DNA of 30,963 nucleotides, from positions 1 through 30,963 of the IMG/VR virus record IMGVR_UViG_3300031566_000240; one strand, given 5' to 3'. The number at the start of each line of letters is the position of its first letter. The first letter of the stretch is position 1. Made by a program: the position numbers and the translations under genes. Below are positions 24,086 through 30,374 of this stretch, in pieces. Under the pieces are notes generated by a model. It saw only the letters and a program-made list of their open reading frames with translations, was not told where the DNA came from and searched no databases. Origin of the DNA: a virus.

Positions 24086-24480
24086 TATTTTTTCTCCAAT
24101 TCATAGCCTTTAATTCTATCACCTTCGAGCACAAAAGCATCCAGTCCTCGCCCATCTATTTCTTCAAGCTGATCCAGGACTTTTTCAAATTTTCCATGAT
24201 CGCTCCCGCCACTCCATAAAAAACAGGCATGTTGAACTAATGCAAGTACACACGCCCGTTTTCTTCCTCGCTGTGCTTTGGGAGCAGTATATTGAAATAC
24301 TGGATAGGTATCGGGAGCACTATCAAGACAATTAGCAAACCGTAACAATGAATCGGCATCACCTGGGTGTTGTTTTGCTATTGTGCTGCTTAGTGCCTGG
24401 AGCACACGTAGAAAGCGTACCCGCAGGGCTACTTCTTCCTGGTACTTTTCAAAATCTCCAAAGGGTGTTTCTTTAATCAT
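24085..24480 (-). CDS. Unknown early protein (131 aa)
   Basis: I choose ATG 24480, which has GGAG 8 nt upstream, rather than an earlier start inside the neighbouring gene. The protein is helical (EEVALRVRFLRVLQALSSTI, then RGRKRACVLALVQHACFLWS) with an acidic C-terminal part. No motif is recognised. It is coupled to the next gene by TAATG. Confidence 0.55.
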   Translation of the reverse strand: MIKETPFGDFEKYQEEVALRVRFLRVLQALSSTIAKQHPGDADSLLRFANCLDSAPDTYPVFQYTAPKAQRGRKRACVLALVQHACFLWSGGSDHGKFEKVLDQLEEIDGRGLDAFVLEGDRIKGYELEKK

Positions 24481-24676
24481 TTTTCCATCTCCAAACTGCA
24501 AAATAGATTTTGAAGCACAAAATTTCCATTGAAATAACGAAATATTTGGTTTTTGTAAAAAAGGGTTCGCAAACCCAGGAAATGCAGAATGGAAAGGCTA
24601 TATTTCCATTTTTCCTATCAAAAGTATGACCAATATAAAGATGATAATCAGGATTTTTTCCCCAATGAAATTCCAT
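24473..24676 (-). CDS. Small aromatic-rich protein (67 aa)
   Basis: GGAGG precedes the start by 8 nt. The sequence opens MEFHWGKNPDYHLYIGHTFD and continues with NGNIAFPFCISWVC. It ends in a basic, Trp-containing tail (VWRWKND). It may be a small beta domain. It overlaps the next gene by 8 nt. No family is recognised. Confidence 0.55.
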   Translation of the reverse strand: MEFHWGKNPDYHLYIGHTFDRKNGNIAFPFCISWVCEPFFTKTKYFVISMEILCFKIYFAVWRWKND

Positions 24677-24679
24677 TAT

Positions 24680-24844
24680 TTATTCCTCCCACGTAAATTT
24701 GGTAATGCGTATCATAAAGCATAAAAACAATATAAATAGGTGGCGGCAATAAAAACCCCGATCATAACCTATTCCCAGGGCTAAAGCCCATCTTCGCAGT
24801 CCATAGCTAATTTGAAGCTGGTATCGCCCGCGATCAAATATCAT
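24680..24844 (-). CDS. Small basic protein with hydrophobic C-terminal segment (54 aa)
   Basis: The start overlaps the upstream stop as TAATG. The N-terminal half is basic and amphipathic (YQLQISYGLRRWALALGIGY). The hydrophobic stretch HLFILFLCFMIRI could be a membrane anchor. The ribosome site of the next gene lies in its last codons. Function unknown. Confidence 0.45.
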   Translation of the reverse strand: MIFDRGRYQLQISYGLRRWALALGIGYDRGFYCRHLFILFLCFMIRITKFTWEE

Positions 24845-25098
24845 TAACTATCCCCCCTTACTGAAATATTAACATCCACAAACCTATCAATATTGCAGAG
24901 TGTACCTGCGTTTTCCCAAGTAGCAATCGGGCTATCAGCAAGTATAATCGCGGAATAGGTAATGAGATAAAGACCATATCCACCTTGGCTACATGTGCCC
25001 AAAAAAGCAGTTCTTGTCTCCTTGAAATTTGCTCCTATAAGCTGGCCGACATGACAGATTTGTTTCCCCTGATTTTTAGATTGATCTACAAAATTCAT
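24844..25098 (-). CDS. Unknown small protein (84 aa)
   Basis: The start overlaps the previous stop (ATGA), and the stop overlaps the next start (TAATG). The sequence includes GANFKETRTAFLGTCSQGGY and LYLITYSAIILADSPIATWE, mixed hydrophobic strands with three cysteines. No membrane segment is certain and no family is recognised. Confidence 0.5.
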   Translation of the reverse strand: MNFVDQSKNQGKQICHVGQLIGANFKETRTAFLGTCSQGGYGLYLITYSAIILADSPIATWENAGTLCNIDRFVDVNISVRGDS

Positions 25099-25244
25099 AA
25101 TCCACGCTCCAAAATAATTTCAACATAGGCATCTTCATTCGGTTTGACAATACGCTTGACCTCAGCGATCTGACAATCATTTATTTTAACCTGATCTAAA
25201 CATGCAAATTCCTCTAACGCTTGTACCAATTCTTCAACAGTCAT
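25095..25244 (-). CDS. Small acidic protein (49 aa)
   Basis: It is coupled at both ends by ATGA overlaps. The sequence (MTVEELVQALEEFACLDQVK, then PNEDAYVEIILERGL) gives an N-terminal acidic helix and a short beta hairpin. No family is recognised. The double coupling and the sensible composition support it being real. Confidence 0.5.
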   Translation of the reverse strand: MTVEELVQALEEFACLDQVKINDCQIAEVKRIVKPNEDAYVEIILERGL

Positions 25245-25471
25245 TCTCCAGCATCCTTATACACTTGACGACCAGCTAATTCATTAGCTTTAATCCTGAG
25301 CTTCTTTCGTTTTACTTCACAGAAGGCACATTTACAAATATTTTCAGCCGCACAATGATTACAATCACAACCCTCTGGATGTGACCTGGGAAGTGCAAAT
25401 TTCTTAGTATGGATCAGTTCCCAATTAACCCGATATAATTCACTTGTGGGCTTTTGCTTTTCGTTGATCAT
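25241..25471 (-). CDS. Cys-cluster zinc-binding mini-protein (76 aa)
   Basis: Two CxCxxC clusters occur in CDCNHCAAENICKCAFCE (residues 35-52), followed by a basic helix (VKRKKLRIKANELAGRQ). This suggests a compact zinc-binding domain that could contact nucleic acid. It overlaps the gene upstream by 32 nt and the next by 4 nt. The ribosome site is weak, so the start is less sure than the reading frame. Confidence 0.55.
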   Translation of the reverse strand: MINEKQKPTSELYRVNWELIHTKKFALPRSHPEGCDCNHCAAENICKCAFCEVKRKKLRIKANELAGRQVYKDAGE

Positions 25472-25577
25472 TCTGTATTTGCCAATACTTTTTTAATAGA
25501 TATTGTCCATGCAATCTAAATTTTTTAGGACAAGCCGCATATTTTTTACATGCTGTTTCTTCTATGTAAAAGTTCAT
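25440..25577 (-). CDS. Small Cys/Lys-rich protein (45 aa)
   Basis: The start overlaps the previous stop (ATGA) with GGAG 9 nt upstream. It begins MNFYIEETACKKYAACPKKF and is basic throughout. The two cysteines, separated by five residues, could bind metal or form a disulfide. It overlaps the next gene by 32 nt, a larger overlap than most here, which lowers confidence. Confidence 0.45.
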   Translation of the reverse strand: MNFYIEETACKKYAACPKKFRLHGQYLLKKYWQIQNDQRKAKAHK

Positions 25578-25678
25578 TTATTCTTTCTCCGGCCCCAGGC
25601 TGAAGCAGTCAGACCCTTTAGGAGCTTTCGCCTTGCTTTTTTGCGTTCATTTCGTGACGGTTTTATTTTCTTGGACAT
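25574..25678 (-). CDS. Very basic mini-protein (34 aa)
   Basis: AGGGA precedes the ATG at 25678 by 5 nt. The protein is almost all Lys/Arg in its first half (KKIKPSRNERKKARRKLLKG) and ends SAWGRRKNK. It could bind nucleic acid. It overlaps the HAD gene by 32 nt and the next gene by 4 nt (ATGA). Confidence 0.45.
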   Translation of the reverse strand: MSKKIKPSRNERKKARRKLLKGLTASAWGRRKNK

Positions 25679-26048
25679 CTTTTTCCCTGATCATTTTCAA
25701 AGTTTCTTGTGCTGTTTCTAACCAATCACCTTTATGCTGAACAGCCCGATCATCTATATATGCCATTGCAAATGGTTTACCAGGATTTACAAGAATTTCA
25801 TCATAGGGGAGGTTGTGAACTGACATATATGTTTCTATAATAGAAAGATGTTTACATTGGGATGCAAAACCCCAATTTTTATTAATCCTAATAGAATGAA
25901 TCACTATCTCAAAGCCTGCATTTTTTAGCTTTTGTAATCCCTCTTGAACATGCGGTTCTGGTGGTCCAGTATCAGGAAAGGCAAAACCACAGATTGTTCC
26001 ATCAAAGTCAACAATAATACGCTTTGGATAGGGCCTATCATTTTCCAT
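25647..26048 (-). CDS. HAD-superfamily phosphatase (133 aa)
   Basis: HAD motif I is VDFDGT (D14 nucleophile, D16), motif II Ser is in VIHSIR (S52), motif III Lys is in PGKPFA (K91), and motif IV is YIDDRA (D99, D100). The catalytic set is complete, but the protein is short and lacks a large cap, as in small phage hydrolases with a YIDDRAxxxxGDW ending. I start at ATG 26048 rather than an upstream GTG at 26078. It overlaps the phosphoesterase gene, suggesting they act on related phosphorylated substrates. Confidence 0.8.
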   Translation of the reverse strand: MENDRPYPKRIIVDFDGTICGFAFPDTGPPEPHVQEGLQKLKNAGFEIVIHSIRINKNWGFASQCKHLSIIETYMSVHNLPYDEILVNPGKPFAMAYIDDRAVQHKGDWLETAQETLKMIREKDVQENKTVTK

Positions 26049-26742
26049 TTCGCAATTTATCCTTGCTGAATTTTTCACTTGGATTTATGGGCATAATCTC
26101 ATGGTAAGGTGTGCCATTTATGACCACGCCACAAGCTAACACCGGGCGTTCCTTGATATGCCTGCCGTATGCAAATTGCCATGCCTTCACGTCCACGCCA
26201 CAGCCAACGTCCATTGCAAATATCCTCGTAATCGGATTCACTTTCCACTTGACCCCGGCCCTGGCATGGCAATGGCCCATAACAACAGACATGAGCATTT
26301 TACATGCTACGTTATAGGCGGGATGGATTCCACCGTGACCTGTGCCGTGAAGATAATATACATTATCAATAACAAAGTCATAATCCCATTTCCATCCAGG
26401 CGTTCCCCATATTTTCTTATCGTCACGGAGATATTTCACTGGTATGTTGACAGATTCAGCTAATCGTCTAATACGATCATCGTGATTTCCAATACAGACA
26501 CAAGCCTTTGGAAATGCTTTATACCATTTACGAATAGCCTGTTTAGTCAAAAGTCGTTCATCTTCTGGTCCTGGACATTGCGGATTGCTGGCATGAAAGC
26601 TAATAGCCTGGAGATCGGCTATATCACCAATAAGTACTGTCTTGTTGCACTTATATTTCTTCCCGATAGACTTACAGAACGGCAGATATTGTGGGTGTGA
26701 AACAGGTTCATGGATGTCACCGCAGACTAAAACACGCGCCAT
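26038..26742 (-). CDS. Calcineurin-like metallophosphoesterase (234 aa)
   Basis: Metal ligands appear in order: GDIH (D9, H11), GDIAD (D40), GNHD (N86, H87), HGTGH (H132), GHCHA (H157, H159). This is the full two-metal phosphoesterase core. Phage relatives act on nucleic-acid ends or nucleotides; the substrate here is not visible. It starts 1 nt after the stop of the deoxyribosyltransferase-like gene and overlaps the HAD phosphatase. Confidence 0.85.
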   Translation of the reverse strand: MARVLVCGDIHEPVSHPQYLPFCKSIGKKYKCNKTVLIGDIADLQAISFHASNPQCPGPEDERLLTKQAIRKWYKAFPKACVCIGNHDDRIRRLAESVNIPVKYLRDDKKIWGTPGWKWDYDFVIDNVYYLHGTGHGGIHPAYNVACKMLMSVVMGHCHARAGVKWKVNPITRIFAMDVGCGVDVKAWQFAYGRHIKERPVLACGVVINGTPYHEIMPINPSEKFSKDKLRNGK

Positions 26743-26743
26743 A

Positions 26744-27121
26744 TTATAACCTCAAAATAAGATCAATGTCAATGGGATCAGTTACTATCATTATCTGTTT
26801 ATTTGCTACAGAAGCAGCATCATGCTCTTTTTTCATGCCCAATGAAAGTTCGCCTTCAAAGTTATAAAATATCACAAGGTCTGACGCTGTTACAATTTGA
26901 CAGTCTATGGCAAGAATCTGTTTTATAGTCAAATAGCCTTCGTCAAATGCCCGTGATATAAAATCCTCGGATTCAGCAGGAACGTAAAGACCAATATCAG
27001 GCCGTATTGCCCGAATAATCTTAGCTAATCGCTTGGCCCTATCGCAATTAGCCCGCTGCATAGCAGGCGTGGCGTGTACCCCGGCAAACCCTCTGATCGG
27101 ATGGCTTAAATATGCTTTCAT
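26744..27121 (-). CDS. Nucleoside 2-deoxyribosyltransferase-like / DUF4406 protein (125 aa)
   Basis: The sequence opens KAYLSHPIRG and continues with NCDRAKRLAKIIRAI then GLYVPAESED, and ends with ASDLVIFYNFEGELSLGMKK. These are the parts of the deoxyribosyltransferase-like Rossmann fold (DUF4406): phosphate-binding start, N..RA helix, VP..., D...D and G...E. It would act in nucleotide salvage or modification. The catalytic Glu cannot be assigned with certainty. Confidence 0.65.
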   Translation of the reverse strand: MKAYLSHPIRGFAGVHATPAMQRANCDRAKRLAKIIRAIRPDIGLYVPAESEDFISRAFDEGYLTIKQILAIDCQIVTASDLVIFYNFEGELSLGMKKEHDAASVANKQIMIVTDPIDIDLILRL

Positions 27122-27124
27122 TAG

Positions 27125-27601
27125 TTACCCCCCACATCCCAAGCAAACAATAGCAGATGGAACAGGTGGACAAAACAGTTCATTGCATATTGCACATCGC
27201 TTAGGCTGTCGAAGTCCATCAGATGATCTAACCTGCTGTCCCGCTGCTTCTGCTGGTGAGGGTATGTCTGCCAACTCCGCAGGCAATATACCCTGCCGTA
27301 TCCGCAATTTAGTGGCAAGATATACCACAGCACACCACGCAAGTGCCCGGTCGTGACTTTCATCTGTCAAGCCCATTTTTTCCTGGGCGATATGCCGTTC
27401 AAGTGAGTTTATTAGCTCACTTAGCGGTATGCCCTTTTCCCAATTTCTGCTACCGTGTAATGTAGCACCTTCTTCAAAATGTTTACATATTTCAAGGTAG
27501 GCATCCCCAGGAAAAAGAACAGGAGTACCCTTATCTTTAGCTGGTTGTTTGTGTGCTCCGGTGCTAAATTGACGTGCTTCGCCTTCTTCTTTTTTGATCA
27601 T
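27125..27601 (-). CDS. MazZ/DUF5664-like dNTP diphosphohydrolase with C-terminal zinc ribbon (158 aa)
   Basis: Residues 9-100 follow the DUF5664 pattern: EARQFSTGAHKQ, HFEEGATLHGSRNWEKGIPL, SLERH and SHDRALAWC. Family members hydrolyse dATP/dGTP, and one branch (MazZ) serves synthesis of 2-aminoadenine DNA. The C-terminal part adds CAICNELFC (C136, C139, C144) and CLGCGG (C153, C156), a zinc-ribbon-like tail I do not associate with the family. No PurZ is visible in the window. The start overlaps the upstream stop (TAATG). Confidence 0.7.
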   Translation of the reverse strand: MIKKEEGEARQFSTGAHKQPAKDKGTPVLFPGDAYLEICKHFEEGATLHGSRNWEKGIPLSELINSLERHIAQEKMGLTDESHDRALAWCAVVYLATKLRIRQGILPAELADIPSPAEAAGQQVRSSDGLRQPKRCAICNELFCPPVPSAIVCLGCGG

Positions 27602-28044
27602 TATTTTATCCTCACTTGATCCAGGGTAACAACATCGTTATAGTATCTTATGCTGGATTTTTCATTCTCCTGTAGCCAAGCATTAGTAAGCCGTCCATCT
27701 TCAGCAACACAAATAATTTGACCCTTGTAGGTGGAGCGTAAAATGTAATCTGGTAATCGCAGAATCACGCGGTCATACGCCGGTCCGCTAAATTTTCCCA
27801 ACCTCACTGCTGATAGTGGAACGGGTTCTTGCCTCTTGGTAAAAACTTCTTCACCATCAAGGAGTAGCTTTATTTCACCCTTATGTGCATCAACTGAAAA
27901 GCTCAAACTTTCTTTGCCTGCAAATAATTGTACTTTCATACTTTTCTCTTTTCTAACATACCACCATGTTTGTCCACAAAAATCAACATATTTGGTTCCC
28001 AACGAATATTGTGGAGTCTTGTCAAATTTACTTGTATCTATCAT
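27601..28044 (-). CDS. Unknown protein with YxxGTKY motif (147 aa)
   Basis: The start overlaps the previous stop (ATGA). The N-terminus PQYSLGTKYVDFCGQTWWYV resembles KYRIGTRYIDGIKQVFRYVK of the 58-aa protein upstream, so the two may be paralogues or share a beta module. The rest is beta-rich (YDRVILRLPDYILRS, GQIICVAEDGRL). No enzyme motif is visible. Confidence 0.5.
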   Translation of the reverse strand: MIDTSKFDKTPQYSLGTKYVDFCGQTWWYVRKEKSMKVQLFAGKESLSFSVDAHKGEIKLLLDGEEVFTKRQEPVPLSAVRLGKFSGPAYDRVILRLPDYILRSTYKGQIICVAEDGRLTNAWLQENEKSSIRYYNDVVTLDQVRIK

Positions 28045-28319
28045 TCTTCCAATGGATAGCCAGAGGCCAAATCATCAAATTCAGAATCACCGTCTATCCA
28101 TTGACGAGCCTCTAATGCAGCAGGCACAACTTCCTCGTCAATACCGCTATGACCATATTTATCAAAAATGTCAGTGCTATCTAAGTTATTTTCCAAAACA
28201 TCAATTTGAGCATCTAATTGAACCAAATTGTCAGTCCCAAATACGCTATAAGGACGAACTTTTGGTCTGACTTTTTTCAATGCTTCAATCTGTATTTTTA
28301 TTTCTGCTGGAGTTTTCAT
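28041..28319 (-). CDS. Helical phage protein of unknown function (92 aa)
   Basis: I start at ATG 28319, with GGAG 9 nt upstream. The sequence is helical and acidic: KTPAEIKIQIEALKKVRPKV, FGTDNLVQLDAQIDVLENNL and LEARQWIDGDSEFDDLASG. From memory it resembles a small phage early family with the fG.DN...idaqi.vL pattern. The stop overlaps the next start (ATGA). Confidence 0.55.
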   Translation of the reverse strand: MKTPAEIKIQIEALKKVRPKVRPYSVFGTDNLVQLDAQIDVLENNLDSTDIFDKYGHSGIDEEVVPAALEARQWIDGDSEFDDLASGYPLEE

Positions 28320-28346
28320 AGTATTTTTCTCCAATAATTATATCTA

Positions 28347-28523
28347 TTATTTTACCCTTATCCACCTATACAATATACACCGTATTGTTTTTCCATTTAT
28401 CTTTCCCAATGAACCGAAGTCCATTTTGACATACCTAAATACTTGTTTTATCCCATCTATATATCTTGTTCCTATCCGATATTTTCGTTTGGAGTCTATT
28501 TTACTTAGGTCCGGGTACGGCAT
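28347..28523 (-). CDS. Small basic protein with YxxGTRY motif (58 aa)
   Basis: ATG 28523 has AAGGA 7 nt upstream. It contains KYRIGTRYIDGIKQVFRYVK, shared in pattern with the 147-aa protein two genes downstream. The C-terminus is basic and aromatic (CILYRWIRVK). It is the first gene after the promoter/leader element at 28535-28700, so it may be the gene most directly controlled by it. Confidence 0.5.
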   Translation of the reverse strand: MPYPDLSKIDSKRKYRIGTRYIDGIKQVFRYVKMDFGSLGKINGKTIRCILYRWIRVK

Positions 28524-28536
28524 TATTACATCCTTC

Positions 28537-28573
28537 AAAAAAGAGGATGGGGCCAGCGGAGGTAACTGGCCCC
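28537..28573 (-). terminator. Rho-independent-like terminator in the leader before the 58-aa gene
   Basis: On the minus strand an 8-bp perfect stem GGGGCCAG/CTGGCCCC (28549-28573, 9-nt loop) is followed after six bases by six T (28537-28542). The 3' arm also continues into CCCATCCT, which is complementary to a segment 80 nt upstream in the leader (28632-28639), so an alternative antiterminator fold is possible. Confidence 0.6.
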
Positions 28574-28666
28574 GGTGAGTGAATAGGAATGATTGCCGGG
28601 GGTGTGTGCCGCAGATTGCTCAAGCCCCACACCCATCCTAAAATGATACGTACCGTGTATAAACAT
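28574..28666 (-). ncRNA. Candidate structured leader RNA (about 90 nt before the terminator)
   Basis: This is the only gap above 100 nt in the minus-strand operon. The expected transcript, from about 28666, carries a potential stem GGGTGTG/CACACCC and an AGGATGGG segment that can pair with the 3' part of the terminator. It is either an attenuator/riboswitch-like leader or a short RNA. It is open in one frame for 43 codons, but no ribosome site precedes that frame. Confidence 0.4.
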
Positions 28667-28672
28667 ACTTAT

Positions 28673-28700
28673 AGTATAGCACTTCATATCAAAAAGTCAA
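28673..28700 (-). promoter_or_regulatory. Sigma-70-type promoter on the minus strand
   Basis: TTGACT (28695-28700) and TATACT (28673-28678) are separated by 16 bp, close to the host consensus (TTGACA, TATAAT). It overlaps the end of the zinc-finger gene upstream. It would start transcription near 28666 and drive the nucleotide and replication genes through the structured leader. Confidence 0.6.
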
Positions 28701-28846
28701 GTCTTTTTTTCTGCTCCGGCCATTTTTATTTCCATCCGGCATCTATAACAGTGTTTACCCTTCTTGGTAAATTGCTTGACAGGCTTTACAAATAAACAGC
28801 CTCTACAGAACCGCGTCATTATGGGACCAGGGTGTTTACGTGGCAT
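28697..28846 (-). CDS. Zinc-finger mini-protein (49 aa)
   Basis: ATG 28846 has GGGA 6 nt upstream. A CxxC pair (CRGC) and a second CxxC pair (CYRC) lie 16 residues apart around LFVKPVKQFTKKGKH. This is the knuckle pattern of HNH/endonuclease VII N-terminal zinc fingers, but no nuclease domain follows. It may be a stand-alone nucleic-acid binder. Its end overlaps the -35 box of the promoter. Confidence 0.6.
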   Translation of the reverse strand: MPRKHPGPIMTRFCRGCLFVKPVKQFTKKGKHCYRCRMEIKMAGAEKKT

Positions 28847-29000
28847 CTTGTTCCCGTTTCTGGTGATGTTCACCTTCACAGTGATTTTGACCCCGGTTAT
28901 GGTAGCCACAGACACACCATTTATCGGATGTACGCGGAGTCTTGGGAATGGGGTGTTTATTCGCTCTGCAATAGGTCAGCCCTTGTTCATTTTTTCTCAT
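28836..29000 (-). CDS. Cys/His-rich mini-protein (54 aa)
   Basis: A strong GGAGG lies 6 nt before ATG 29000, inside the end of the winged-helix gene. The protein has an N-terminal basic part (NKHPIPKTPRTSD), then KWCVCGYHNRGQNHCEGEHH, a dense Cys/His cluster that likely binds zinc. It overlaps the next zinc-finger gene by 11 nt. Confidence 0.55.
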   Translation of the reverse strand: MRKNEQGLTYCRANKHPIPKTPRTSDKWCVCGYHNRGQNHCEGEHHQKREQDAT

Positions 29001-29394
29001 CTGATACCTCCACTATTTGTAATGGTAATCCCCACGTTTGCTTTCTGGTATGCCGGTCAAATTTTCTCATGCCAACAGAAGGAAGGGACGGCATAAGTGT
29101 TCTTAATATACGCCCAAAATGATTGCGTGATATAGAATATCCTGCATATTTTTTCTGTAGCCATTCGGAAAAATAGGCATAGATTTTTTCATTTGGCACA
29201 AACTTATCAGCATCAGAGCAAACCCTGAACACCCCCATCCATGCCCGAACCACATCTTCCGCAGATATTTTCTTAGAAGGAAAACATTCATAGAATAACT
29301 GCATCAGGGTTTCTTTACTGTTCGGACAATCCTGAAGGTCAGGTCGTGTCGCTGCCCACGCTAAAAAATGGGCATAAAACCCATCCTCATTCAT
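28987..29394 (-). CDS. Winged-helix protein, D5/primase C-terminal-like (135 aa)
   Basis: I prefer ATG 29394 (CGGAG 7 nt upstream). A start at 29490 that overlaps the previous stop (ATGA) would add 32 basic residues and is also possible. The C-terminal half (KIYAYFSEWLQKKYAGYSIS, FGRILRTLMPSLPSVGMRKF, WGLPLQIVEV) resembles the winged helix that closes D5-type primase-helicases and other phage replication proteins. Here it is free, so it may act as a DNA-binding replication accessory or regulator. Confidence 0.55.
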   Translation of the reverse strand: MNEDGFYAHFLAWAATRPDLQDCPNSKETLMQLFYECFPSKKISAEDVVRAWMGVFRVCSDADKFVPNEKIYAYFSEWLQKKYAGYSISRNHFGRILRTLMPSLPSVGMRKFDRHTRKQTWGLPLQIVEVSDEKK

Positions 29395-29486
29395 TACTTT
29401 ACTCCGCTTGATTATTTTCTGCCGTATCAAGATTCTGACACATCCCCGATAGAATAGTCGTATCAGAATTAGCTTACCTTGTTTTG

Positions 29487-30149
29487 TCATTGGTAAAATT
29501 CCTCCGCTTCTTCCTTAGTCATAAAGAAGTGAATGCCGTGTGAACATTCAACGCGAATATCATCATCGAAGCTATCAGCGTGAACAATTTTACCTTCTTC
29601 ATAATAAAGTTTTTTTATTGATGAGTATCCGCTTCCCTTCAAAACTTTTACAAACGCGGCCCTGCATTTACGGCCCACAAGAGAAGAAATACGTTTAGCC
29701 GACGCTGGTATGCGTATTTTGATAACGCCGTTTCCAGTTTTTTTCCACGCATCAAATGCACCAGTTTCAGGGCATATCTGAAAGTCAGGCAGGTTTGCTC
29801 CCTGTAGGTCCGCATCCCGCAGGTTTGCCCCCCGTAGGTTTGCTCCCCATAGATTTGCCCCCCGTAGGTTTGCATCCTGTAGGTCCGCATCCTGTAGGTC
29901 CGCTCCCTGTAGGTCCGCATCCTGTAGGTATGCCCACCGTAGGTTTGCATCCTGTAGGTCCGCTCCCTGTAGGTCCGCATCCTGTAGGTCCGCATCCTGT
30001 AGGTCCGCTCCCTGTAGGTCTGCCCCCCGCAGGTCTGCCCCCCATAGGTCTGCTTCCCGCAGGTCTGCCCCCCGCAGGTCTGCCCTTACACCTTCTAATT
30101 TACCCTGAATCCATAATTCATGTTTCTCTAAAATTTCTTGTAAATTCAT
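29487..30149 (-). CDS. Pentapeptide-repeat protein with DUF5758-like C-terminus (220 aa)
   Basis: ATG 30149 has GGAG 6 nt upstream. After a 22-residue helix, 20 tandem A(D/N)Lxx pentapeptides (residues 23-122) form a right-handed beta-helix. The C-terminal domain includes GSGYSSIKKLYYEEGKIVHA then DSFDDDIRVECSHGIHFFM, matching DUF5758. Some pentapeptide proteins (MfpA, Qnr) mimic DNA and bind gyrase. Whether this one does is unknown. Confidence 0.8.
   Translation of the reverse strand: MNLQEILEKHELWIQGKLEGVRADLRGADLREADLWGADLRGADLQGADLQDADLQDADLQGADLQDANLRWAYLQDADLQGADLQDADLQDANLRGANLWGANLRGANLRDADLQGANLPDFQICPETGAFDAWKKTGNGVIKIRIPASAKRISSLVGRKCRAAFVKVLKGSGYSSIKKLYYEEGKIVHADSFDDDIRVECSHGIHFFMTKEEAEEFYQ
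29784..30083 (-). repeat. 20 tandem 15-nt units encoding pentapeptides
   Basis: The 15-nt units (on the plus strand mostly TAGGTCCGCATCCTG or TAGGTCCGCTCCCTG) are nearly identical at DNA level, including synonymous positions, and a larger block of about three units recurs. This is expected of recent slippage or unequal crossing-over rather than of an old beta-helix. Confidence 0.8.
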
Positions 30150-30179
30150 TTTAAGCTCCAATATTTTTCTATCCGTATT

Positions 30180-30362
30180 TTATATTCCATTATACGCGAT
30201 AAAACTTTCTCGATTTTTTGCAGACGATATAAAGACAAATGACGGCACAAAGCCCCATTTTTGTATAATCCATTGCTTGCATCGGGCATACGTTTGCCAA
30301 TCGGTACGAATAATGTGTTGTTTGCCGTCGTCTTTCGTCCATACTCTATATTGCCTGGTCAT
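30180..30362 (-). CDS. Small basic protein (60 aa)
   Basis: ATG 30362 has GGAG 6 nt upstream. The sequence (MTRQYRVWTKDDGKQHIIRT, then RCKQWIIQKWGFVPSFVFIS) suggests a small beta-alpha domain. No family is recognised. Confidence 0.5.
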   Translation of the reverse strand: MTRQYRVWTKDDGKQHIIRTDWQTYARCKQWIIQKWGFVPSFVFISSAKNRESFIAYNGI

Positions 30363-30374
30363 ATTAGTCTCCAA

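Noticed and set aside
28535-28666. 43-codon frame inside the leader RNA (possible leader peptide)
   Set aside because: The ATG falls at the expected transcription start with no ribosome site, and a 43-codon open stretch is not unusual by chance.
28589-28795. 68-codon plus-strand frame in the leader region
   Set aside because: It is opposite the zinc-finger gene and promoter and has no protein features.
29784-30083. Short regular repeats that could be taken for a CRISPR array
   Set aside because: Units are directly tandem with no spacers and are in frame with a known protein repeat.
29756-30154. Open frames on the plus strand and in another minus frame across the pentapeptide repeats (Pro/Val/Gly- or Arg/Tyr/Thr-rich)
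   Set aside because: They are by-products of the 15-nt repeat, whose length is a multiple of three, so several frames stay open. The DUF5758 end and ribosome site support only the pentapeptide frame.
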